Shown: piece by piece, positions 58,051 through 64,000 of the stretch
Numbering within the stretch: position 1 is the first letter of the stretch
Layout of the letters: every line of letters starts with the position of its first letter
NCBI GenBank assembly: GCA_045124505.1
Contig: JBGVLZ010000061.1
Location: 62,001 to 126,000, forward strand
Direction of reading: 5' to 3'
Origin: RGIG7213 sp045124505
Lineage (GTDB): Bacteria; Bacillota; Clostridia; Oscillospirales; CAG-272
DNA: 64,000 bases
The notes under the pieces: generated by a model
The model's input: only the letters and a program-made list of their open reading frames with translations
What the model was told of the DNA's origin: nothing
Database searches by the model: none
Program-made: the position numbers and the translations under genes

Positions 58051-59037
58051 ATGAAAATAAGAATCGGTATATACGGTTACGGTAATTTAGGCAAAGGCGT
58101 CGAATGCGCTGTCAAGCATTCCCCTGATATGGAGCTTGTTGCAGTATTTACAAGGCGTGATCCTGATAATATTAAAATAAAAACAGAAACAGCTGTTGTT
58201 TGTTCAGACAGAGATATATGCAAATACAAGGACAAGATCGACGTTATGATCCTGTGCGGAGGAAGCGCAAAGGATCTGCCGTTGCAGTCGCCCGAAATTG
58301 CAAAGGATTTCTGTATTGTTGACAGCTTTGATACACATGCAAACATCCCCGTGCATTTTGCAAATGTTGACCTTGAGGCACAAAAGTCAGGTAAGGTTGC
58401 TGTAATTTCAGCAGGCTGGGATCCCGGTATGTTTTCTTTAAACCGCCTTTACGCAGGTGCGGTTCTTCCGTGCGGAGCCGATTATACTTTTTGGGGCAAA
58501 GGTGTAAGCCAGGGACATTCCGATGCTATACGCAGAATTGACGGTGTTGTTGACGCGCGACAGTACACCATACCGATAGATAAAGCACTGGAGGCTGTCA
58601 GAAGCGGTGTATGCCCTGCACTTTCAACAGGAGAAAAGCACACAAGAGAATGTTTTGTCGTCGCCGAAGAAGGTGCTGACAAAGCAAGGATAGAAAAAGA
58701 AATAAAAGAAATGCCGAATTACTTTGCGGATTATGACACAACGGTTCATTTTATTTCGCTTGAGGAGCTGAAACGAGATCACAGCAGTATTCCCCACGGC
58801 GGTTTTGTCATAAGAAGCGGTAAGACGGGATTTGACCTTGAAAATAACCATATTATAGAATACAGCCTTAAGCTTGATTCAAACCCCGAATTTACAGCGT
58901 CTGTCATCGTCGCATTCGCACGTGCGGCACACCGTATGTACAAAGAAGGCTTCAAGGGATGCAAGACTGTTTTTGATATCCCCCCTGCATATTTGAGCAG
59001 CGAGCCTTACGAAGAGCTTATAAAGCACCTTTTGTAA
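58051..59037 (+). CDS. ddh: meso-Diaminopimelate D-dehydrogenase
   Basis: A 328-residue NADPH-dependent enzyme. It has I-G-I-Y-G-Y-G-N-L-G-K-G-V-E (Rossmann loop, about residues 5-18), F-T-R-R-D-P, D-S-F-D-T-H, the substrate loop S-A-G-W-D-P-G-M-F-S and F-W-G-K-G-V-S-Q-G-H-S-D-A-I-R. It makes meso-diaminopimelate from tetrahydrodipicolinate and ammonia in one step, feeding lysine and peptidoglycan synthesis. Length and motifs match Ddh of Firmicutes. No other lysine genes are adjacent. Confidence 0.95.
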   Translation: MKIRIGIYGYGNLGKGVECAVKHSPDMELVAVFTRRDPDNIKIKTETAVVCSDRDICKYKDKIDVMILCGGSAKDLPLQSPEIAKDFCIVDSFDTHANIPVHFANVDLEAQKSGKVAVISAGWDPGMFSLNRLYAGAVLPCGADYTFWGKGVSQGHSDAIRRIDGVVDARQYTIPIDKALEAVRSGVCPALSTGEKHTRECFVVAEEGADKARIEKEIKEMPNYFADYDTTVHFISLEELKRDHSSIPHGGFVIRSGKTGFDLENNHIIEYSLKLDSNPEFTASVIVAFARAAHRMYKEGFKGCKTVFDIPPAYLSSEPYEELIKHLL

Positions 59038-59156
59038 ATTTAACGGCGGCTGTTTATCTACAGGCTTTCGGTTATATAAACACGGTGCCGGCTCATTTAA
59101 GGAAATATATAGGACATATTGTAGTACCTTATTTCATCTGAATCTTTACCGTACGT

Positions 59157-59233
59157 GCGCTATGCCTGCCCCCCCACAGTTGACGAAGTCAACTGCCCGC
59201 AGGCAAATGGCGCATATTTCCTTCGGAAATATA
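59157..59233. repeat. Nested-palindrome intergenic element (copy B)
   Basis: Same architecture as 29326-29402: GCGC outer arms, CAGTTGAC/GTCAACTG and ATATTTCC/GGAAATAT. A half GGCTCATTT element (59093-59108) precedes it. The spacer 59038-59342 otherwise shows no gene. Confidence 0.7.
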
Positions 59234-59291
59234 TAATGTAAAGTTTCAGATGTTACAACATGCTACAGGAAAAATATTCAAAAAATATACA

Positions 59292-59333
59292 GGCTGACTC
59301 ATCTCGGAAACAATTTCCATAAATGAGTCAGCC
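59292..59333. repeat. Intergenic palindrome, GGCTCATTT family (copy 4)
   Basis: GGCTGACTCATCTCGGAAA pairs with TTTCCATAAATGAGTCAGCC, just after the stop of the leftward permease gene, where it could terminate transcription. Confidence 0.7.
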
Positions 59334-59342
59334 CATTTTAAT

Positions 59343-60551
59343 TTATATAAACAACAGAATGATACATTGAAGCATGATAGAGATAAAAGAAATGACAGAC
59401 TTATGAATATTCTCCGCCTTGAATGAATCAATTTTTTGAGAGTAAAAACTGCATATTATCGCCGAAATAAAACAATTCACAGCAGTGAGCGGCAAGAGAA
59501 AAGCATCACATATGTAAAAAAGCGAAATAGCCGCAATGCTTACGCTACACAGCAAAGATGAAATTATGCCTGCGGATACAGCTTTTTCTATTATCATTTT
59601 TAAAGCGGTAACATTCTGAATTTGCAAAATTTCATTTACTTTATTCCGATTTTCGAATAACGAGGAATAAAAGACAAAATATATGTTGCAAACAGACGGT
59701 ATGGCGGACAGTAACAGAACCGTTATCGTGTTTACGGAAAGGAAGCTTCGGACATCCGCGATTGCTACAAACAAAATCGGCACAGCTGCTGCTATAACAA
59801 ATTGTAACAGAGTGAATCTTCCATAGCGGATCATTGAAAGGTTTTTTCGCAAAAAAGCGCCGAATACGGAAGTTTTGCTGTTGCCGAACAGGCCGGGAAA
59901 GCAATATCCGCTTCCGTTCATAGAAACTTGATGCCGCCTTTTTAATAAAATGAAAGATATGCCGACAGCAAGCAACGTTAATATAATTATTACAACATAA
60001 AAAAGCAAAATATTTTTTGAAATAAGATCATAAATCCACAGCATAGGAAATAGACCGACTGCCAAAAGCACGGAATGAATATTTGTATTGTTACCCCTGA
60101 TGATCAACAATGAAATGAACTCAAGCAATGCGGAAAATACTGCGGCGAAAAGTAAAAAAGAACACGTTGCAAATGAAAAATCCCAATTCACAAAACGGTA
60201 ATATGATGACAAAAAATTATTTATCCACAGAGAAATAACGGCAAGAGTTATACCGCAGATAGTAGGTACTATAATTTTATTCAGTAATATTTGAAAACGA
60301 GGAATAGGACTGATTAAAACAATATCAAACAGGCCGTCTTTTATCTCATCAATTGTCAACCAATGAAGTATCTCGCTGCTTAACATAGCTGTCAACGCTG
60401 CAAACAGCGCCAAAACCAAACGCCCGTCGATCCATGAATTTACCGCATAATAAGAGCAGAATAACAACAGCGCAGGGGCAAACAAGAGAGTGCATAAAAG
60501 CCGTTTGGATGTACCGATACCGTATAACTGCGTATGAATAAAAAAAGTCAT
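59343..60551 (-). CDS. ABC-type transporter membrane protein (ABC-2-like)
   Basis: A 402-residue very hydrophobic protein with about 10 predicted membrane spans and only short soluble loops. The cytoplasmic segment E-I-K-D-G-L-F-D-I-V-L-I-S-P-I-P fits the ABC-2-type coupling region. It is encoded two bases after the ATPase stop, so the two make one transporter. I recognise no specific exporter family; candidates include peptide, antibiotic or lipid export. The start at 60551 avoids overlapping the ATPase gene. Confidence 0.75.
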   Translation of the reverse strand: MTFFIHTQLYGIGTSKRLLCTLLFAPALLLFCSYYAVNSWIDGRLVLALFAALTAMLSSEILHWLTIDEIKDGLFDIVLISPIPRFQILLNKIIVPTICGITLAVISLWINNFLSSYYRFVNWDFSFATCSFLLFAAVFSALLEFISLLIIRGNNTNIHSVLLAVGLFPMLWIYDLISKNILLFYVVIIILTLLAVGISFILLKRRHQVSMNGSGYCFPGLFGNSKTSVFGAFLRKNLSMIRYGRFTLLQFVIAAAVPILFVAIADVRSFLSVNTITVLLLSAIPSVCNIYFVFYSSLFENRNKVNEILQIQNVTALKMIIEKAVSAGIISSLLCSVSIAAISLFYICDAFLLPLTAVNCFISAIICSFYSQKIDSFKAENIHKSVISFISIMLQCIILLFI

Positions 60552-60553
60552 AC

Positions 60554-61162
60554 TTATACACCCATTGGGAACTGAATAACAGTACAACGAGGAAGTGCAT
60601 CCAAAAATCCTCGGTCGTGCGATGTACAAATAACAGTAGTTGACGGTGAAATAAACTCTGCAATCATTTCAGACAATTCTCTTTGCGCATCTGCATCCAG
60701 TCCTCCCGTCGGTTCATCCAAAACCAAAAGCGATGGTTTGACCGCAAGCGCGCATACCAAGGATACTTTTTTCTTCATCCCAAGTGAAAGGTCTTTAACC
60801 AATTTATCCTCATTATCACAAAGATTATACCGCACTAACATCCGTTTGATATTATCCTTTTCCGAAGAATAACTCATGTTATACAAGCTCATCCTGAATT
60901 TGATATTTTCAAGTACAGACAGAGAATCATACAGTCCGTTATGATCTGGGACAAATGCGATAACCTCCTGATCATATCCGATAATTCTCCCGCATGTTGG
61001 CTTTAACAATCCTAAAATCAGCTTTAAAAATGTTGTTTTTCCGCTTCCGTTGGGCCCTGTCAATACATATACATTTCCTGTGGAAAAATATAACTCGGAG
61101 CATTTGATAATATTATTACCCCTTTTGTATGCAAAACGCAGATCACACACTGTTATTGCCAC
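60554..61162 (-). CDS. ABC transporter ATPase
   Basis: A 202-residue single NBD: Walker A L-T-G-P-N-G-S-G-K-T-T, a reduced signature L-S-L-G-M-K-K-K-V and Walker B L-L-V-L-D-E-P-T-G-G-L-D. The switch His is in C-T-S-H-D-R-G-F. The signature has G-M-K-K-K in place of G-G-x-x-R, which is frequent in ABC-2 export ATPases. The GTG start at 61162 lies eight bases after AAGGAGG; a TTG six bases earlier would be too close to that site. Confidence 0.88.
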   Translation of the reverse strand: MAITVCDLRFAYKRGNNIIKCSELYFSTGNVYVLTGPNGSGKTTFLKLILGLLKPTCGRIIGYDQEVIAFVPDHNGLYDSLSVLENIKFRMSLYNMSYSSEKDNIKRMLVRYNLCDNEDKLVKDLSLGMKKKVSLVCALAVKPSLLVLDEPTGGLDADAQRELSEMIAEFISPSTTVICTSHDRGFLDALPRCTVIQFPMGV

Positions 61163-61251
61163 TGGCAAAGCCTCCTTGATTAACCATTTTAACTCTTTTC
61201 ATAATTTTATAAAACGCTTTAAAAAATGAGATCGCATTGTTTTCACAAAGA

Positions 61252-61282
61252 CGGCCGCAGTTCATATTGTGAACTGCGGTCG
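61252..61282 (-). terminator. Terminator between GH43 and the ABC transporter genes
   Basis: GGCCGCAGTTCA pairs with TGAACTGCGGTC (one G-U) around TATTG. Confidence 0.7.
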
Positions 61283-61291
61283 CAAAGTTAT

Positions 61292-62173
61292 TTATTTGTG
61301 TGCTACTGAAATGATCTTGTAAGAATCCTCTGTTTCCTCTATTTCGAAGATAACAGCTCTTTCACGGGGACGGACATTAGGTGTGTGAATAACCATATAA
61401 AGCTTACCGTCAAAGCCGTCAAATATCATTCCGTGTCCGCCGTCATCCTTGAATATAGGCTCTTTTACCTGACGCCACGGGCCCATAATGTTTCCGCTGT
61501 CGCTTACAGCTGTTGCCTCTACATAGAAGCAGTTATCGGTAAAGCCGGACCAGATCATCGTAAGCTTGCCTGCTTTGTTCTTTCTGAGGAAAGGACCGTC
61601 CGTAACGTAGTTTTCGCCGTGCTCGATTCCGTACTTCCACTCTGCTTCTCCTGCGTGGAAAAGCGTAACAGGCTCACCAACACCGTATTTAAGATCGTCA
61701 GTAAGCTGCAAAGCACACATAGAGCCGTCATGTATCTGTGTCCATTCGTGGACAAAAACCGTATAGGGGGTACCGTTTTCATCAACATAGAATGTTGCAT
61801 CAAGGCAAACTCTGTCCTCAGGTGTTATCGCCTCAGGTACGATGGGCAAAAATTTACCCATGGGGCTGTCAGCAACAAGAATGTGTGATGCTCTGTTATG
61901 TGTTGCGGATCTGAAGCTTGCAAACATGTAATATTTACCCTTGTACTTGTGCACTTCGGGAGCAAAGAAGTCCCAATTTGCCCAGAAATCATCGGGACGT
62001 GTGAAGCATTCATAAGGCTCACTCCAATCCTCAAGATCACGGCTTGTATAAACATCGAGTCCTGTACAGGGCTTCGGTACACCGTTTACACCTATTCTTG
62101 TACCGTAAAGGTAATAAACACCGTCTTCCGCAAAGATATACGGATCTCTTATATGTATATCTGAAAGTTTCAT
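61292..62173 (-). CDS. Glycoside hydrolase family 43 protein
   Basis: A 293-residue five-bladed propeller enzyme without a signal peptide. The general base is Asp10 in I-R-D-P-Y-I, and a pKa modulator is likely Asp125 in C-L-D-A-T-F. The position usually holding the acid Glu in E-G-P carries Asp (T-D192-G-P-F), seen in part of the family, so the reaction could differ or be weak. Members remove arabinose or xylose from plant polysaccharide fragments. Being cytoplasmic, it would act on imported oligosaccharides. AAAGGAGA precedes the ATG. It follows a CDP-alcohol phosphatidyltransferase gene by 27 bases. Confidence 0.88.
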   Translation of the reverse strand: MKLSDIHIRDPYIFAEDGVYYLYGTRIGVNGVPKPCTGLDVYTSRDLEDWSEPYECFTRPDDFWANWDFFAPEVHKYKGKYYMFASFRSATHNRASHILVADSPMGKFLPIVPEAITPEDRVCLDATFYVDENGTPYTVFVHEWTQIHDGSMCALQLTDDLKYGVGEPVTLFHAGEAEWKYGIEHGENYVTDGPFLRKNKAGKLTMIWSGFTDNCFYVEATAVSDSGNIMGPWRQVKEPIFKDDGGHGMIFDGFDGKLYMVIHTPNVRPRERAVIFEIEETEDSYKIISVAHK

Positions 62174-62200
62174 TTTTTATCTCCTTTTAAATAAATATAT

Positions 62201-62764
62201 TTACTTTTGTCTTGTCGGCAAAAGTGTTTTTTTGTCAGGATTATATTTAGGGGCAGTGATGTGCATTATAAGCTCTTCAAGTGAAGCGGTTACAGATATT
62301 ATACCGAGCAAAATACATGCAGGGATAATAAATTTCGTCAAAACAAAATAAGGAATCGAAAACGTAACAACGCCTGTGAGCTTATTCATATACGTGTGAA
62401 CAGAAGCAAATCTATGATATTTTACTGCAGCAGTGAAATAAGAAGCAAGTCTGATAACAACTGCTACAATACCTATTGCCCACACATAAAACGGCAATTT
62501 TTCAAGCAGATTAGGTAAAATACAGAAAAACAGCACAGAATAAAACAGTAAATCCGCAATGCTGTCAAGCTTTGCACCGAATTCTGTAGTGCTTTTTGTC
62601 ATTCTTGCTATCGTGCCGTCAACGATATCACTGATACCGCACAGTGTATAAAGTATAAAAAATCCCTTGGAAAACGTAGGTATAAACAACAGCAACACAA
62701 GCGAACCAAGCAAACGAAATGCTGTTATTACATTGGGAATTGTGAGTAATTTTTCTTTCATCAT
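62201..62764 (-). CDS. CDP-alcohol phosphatidyltransferase
   Basis: A 187-residue membrane enzyme with the full motif D-x-x-D-G-x-x-A-R-x8-G-x3-D-x3-D: S-D-I-V-D-G-T-I-A-R, then G-A-K-L-D-S-I-A-D. About five membrane helices. It moves a phosphatidyl group from CDP-diacylglycerol to an alcohol, as in PgsA-type phosphatidylglycerophosphate synthesis or a related head group. A nearby small membrane-protein gene ends 11 bases upstream and probably shares the transcript. Confidence 0.9.
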   Translation of the reverse strand: MMKEKLLTIPNVITAFRLLGSLVLLLFIPTFSKGFFILYTLCGISDIVDGTIARMTKSTTEFGAKLDSIADLLFYSVLFFCILPNLLEKLPFYVWAIGIVAVVIRLASYFTAAVKYHRFASVHTYMNKLTGVVTFSIPYFVLTKFIIPACILLGIISVTASLEELIMHITAPKYNPDKKTLLPTRQK

Positions 62765-62775
62765 TATCCTTCGAG

Positions 62776-63210
62776 TTATTTTTTAAACATAGGTGAATAA
62801 TCTTCCTCACCCTTTGATTTTGTAAATAGATTTACGATGAGTATACCCGCATCAACTATAGCATAAACAATAGCAACGACGGTAATTATCACCACGAGCG
62901 TCTGCGGAGTCATATGCTTTCCGCTTACCGTCATTCCGTTGTAATAGAACAAACAGCATATATTAACGATCATAAGAACCGCATGAAGCAGTAATTTGAC
63001 CTGAAGCCCTGCCTTTTTTATTCTGAAAACAAGATTTATAAAAGCACACGCAAAAGCGAACAAAAACAAAACAATATAATTATATGTTGCAATATACGGT
63101 GACTTTATATTCATAAATTCCGATATTACCGTAAGTGCAAACAAAAAAACGGTGAATATAAGCGATGCACTTTTCAGTCTTTCATATAGGAACAATAACT
63201 TCTGTTTCAT
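62776..63210 (-). CDS. Small four-helix membrane protein (144 aa)
   Basis: A 144-residue hydrophobic protein with four predicted spans (about residues 17-33, 45-62, 72-90 and 106-130). A positive cluster follows the second span (R-I-K-K-A-G-L-Q-V-K), and the tail is E-E-D-Y-S-P-M-F-K-K. I do not recognise the family. It is the first gene of a unit with the CDP-alcohol phosphatidyltransferase, perhaps a lipid-metabolism accessory. Confidence 0.72.
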   Translation of the reverse strand: MKQKLLFLYERLKSASLIFTVFLFALTVISEFMNIKSPYIATYNYIVLFLFAFACAFINLVFRIKKAGLQVKLLLHAVLMIVNICCLFYYNGMTVSGKHMTPQTLVVIITVVAIVYAIVDAGILIVNLFTKSKGEEDYSPMFKK

Positions 63211-63240
63211 ACAGTTACTCCGCTTTAATTATAATATATT

Positions 63241-63268
63241 ATGATACCATAATTTTTATTTTTGTCAA
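63241..63268 (-). promoter_or_regulatory. Promoter for the small membrane-protein unit
   Basis: Minus strand TTGACA (63263-63268) and TATCAT (63241-63246), 16-base spacer. Confidence 0.65.
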
Positions 63269-63342
63269 CAGTTTTTGCGATATTTATCATAAATTTAAAG
63301 TGAAGTAAAAAAATATTTACGAACAAATATATCCTAAACAAG

Positions 63343-63371
63343 TTGTAATTTATGCATGGTTATGATACAAT
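63343..63371 (+). promoter_or_regulatory. Promoter for the Gfo/Idh/MocA gene
   Basis: TTGTAA (63343-63348) and TACAAT (63366-63371), 17-base spacer, 30 bases before the start at 63402. Confidence 0.65.
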
Positions 63372-63401
63372 ATATACGATATTCTGAAAGGAGATATTAA
63401 A

Positions 63402-64000
63402 ATGGCAGAATCTATACTTGATGCTTACAAGCATCAACATAATACAGAAGCGGTTATCGATACTTCGAAAAAATTAAAGATAGGTATTATCGGCACAGGT
63501 TGGATAGCTGATGCACATATAAAGAGCTATCTTAAAATGCCTGATGTTGAAATAATTGCAGGTGCTGATCTTATACCCGGCAAGGCAGATGCATTTTTTG
63601 AAAAGCACGGAATTAAAAACGTGCGCACATATCTTTCGCATACCGAAATGCTTGAAAATGAGCCTGAGCTTGATGCAGTAAGCGTCTGCACATACAATAT
63701 GACACATGCAGAATGTACGATAGACTCCCTGAACAAGGGCGTAAACGTTCTTCTTGAAAAGCCTATGTGTGTAACGCTTGACGAGGCTGTTGAAATTTGC
63801 CGTGCGGAAAAGAAAAGCGGTAAGGTGCTTTCCATCGGCTTCCAGCCCCGTTTCGACGAAAATATGAAAATGATAAAGAGACTTGTTGAAAGCGGAACAC
63901 TCGGTGATATTTACTATATCCAGACAGGCGGCGGCCGCCGCCGCGGTATTCCCACCCCATTCGGTACAACATTTATTGAAAAAGAAACAGGCGGTATAGG
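63402..64000 (+). CDS. Gfo/Idh/MocA-family oxidoreductase (3' partial)
   Basis: The first 199 codons of an NAD(P)-dependent sugar oxidoreductase, cut by the window end. Motifs: I-G-I-I-G-T-G-W-I-A (Rossmann loop, about residues 29-38), A-D-A-H-I, V-S-V-C-T-Y-N and the catalytic-type E-K-P-M-C. Then S-I-G-F-Q-P-R-F fits the family's second half. A leader of about 25 residues precedes the Rossmann loop, longer than usual. GAAAGGAGA lies well placed before the ATG. Members oxidise or isomerise sugar derivatives; this one's substrate is not readable. Confidence 0.9.
   Translation, partial: MAESILDAYKHQHNTEAVIDTSKKLKIGIIGTGWIADAHIKSYLKMPDVEIIAGADLIPGKADAFFEKHGIKNVRTYLSHTEMLENEPELDAVSVCTYNMTHAECTIDSLNKGVNVLLEKPMCVTLDEAVEICRAEKKSGKVLSIGFQPRFDENMKMIKRLVESGTLGDIYYIQTGGGRRRGIPTPFGTTFIEKETGGI

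Noticed and set aside
59343..61162. Bacteriocin or lantibiotic immunity/export system
   Set aside because: The ABC pair could fit, but no precursor peptide, modification enzyme or peptidase domain is nearby.
61385..61888. Rightward open frame of 167 codons opposite GH43
   Set aside because: It lies entirely within the GH43 gene on the other strand and has no start signal.

Overview
The window looks like a chromosome segment of a low-to-mid GC Gram-positive anaerobe, most likely a gut Clostridia member (Oscillospirales/Ruminococcaceae-like). The evidence is internal. Genes have strong Shine-Dalgarno sites and near-consensus sigma-A promoters (TTGACA-17-TATAAT occurs several times). There is a secreted protein with a type I dockerin, a lipoteichoic-acid-synthase-like enzyme, meso-diaminopimelate dehydrogenase, GH3 and GH43 glycosidases, and many lipoproteins. 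No rRNA, phage, plasmid, CRISPR or complete insertion sequence was seen. The species cannot be named from the sequence.

Layout. 1-3.6 kb: 3' part of a secreted dockerin protein with lamin-tail and endonuclease/exonuclease/phosphatase domains. 3.6-9 kb: DUF1508 protein, a polar amino-acid ABC importer (binding lipoprotein, permease, ATPase) and a Na/phosphate cotransporter-PhoU protein. 9-12 kb: ElaA acetyltransferase, small proteins, and an overlapping aldo/keto reductase-radical SAM pair. 12-19.6 kb: a giant surface protein of about 2550 residues. 19.8-24.4 kb: RlmA, a ComEC-like metallo-beta-lactamase lipoprotein, an S1-domain protein, a YerB/DUF3048 lipoprotein and a CBM9-like protein. 24.4-29.2 kb: two leftward operons. 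One is a small regulatory operon (unknown gene, ArsR-DUF2087, XRE). The other carries a HEYGH protein, an unknown protein, a macro-domain fusion, a frameshifted ArsC/Spx-like gene and a VWA protein. 29.5-30.7 kb: a zinc-ribbon/CFI-box protein downstream of a rod-shaped RNA resembling 6S RNA.

30.8-38.6 kb is the most unusual block: murQ, a membrane-anchored VanY-like protein that has lost catalytic residues, two ABC exporters that each carry an N-terminal domain with a zinc ribbon, and a DUF1854 protein between them. It reads as one rightward envelope-related transcription unit of unknown substrate. 38.6-39.1 kb holds tRNA-Glu, a duplicated tRNA 3' end and a large hairpin array. 39.2-43.6 kb holds two tandem, paralogous ECF sigma/anti-sigma pairs. 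43.6-48.2 kb is a tightly overlapping leftward operon (AAA ATPase, DUF1653, thioredoxin-reductase-like, Ca2+ P-type ATPase). Next come tRNA-Thr and rsmA with face-to-face promoters.

49.9-53.4 kb couples an LtaS-like enzyme to a GT8-VTT fusion, suggesting polymer or glycolipid assembly at the membrane. 53.6-59 kb carries a GH3 lipoprotein with a discoidin domain, an MFS transporter and ddh. 59.3-63.2 kb carries an ABC-2-type exporter pair, GH43, a CDP-alcohol phosphatidyltransferase and a small membrane protein. A Gfo/Idh/MocA oxidoreductase runs off the right edge.

Intergenic spaces are rich in small palindromic elements of at least four families, often placed at the 3' ends of genes. Starts were chosen by Shine-Dalgarno spacing, so several genes are shorter than their longest open frame.
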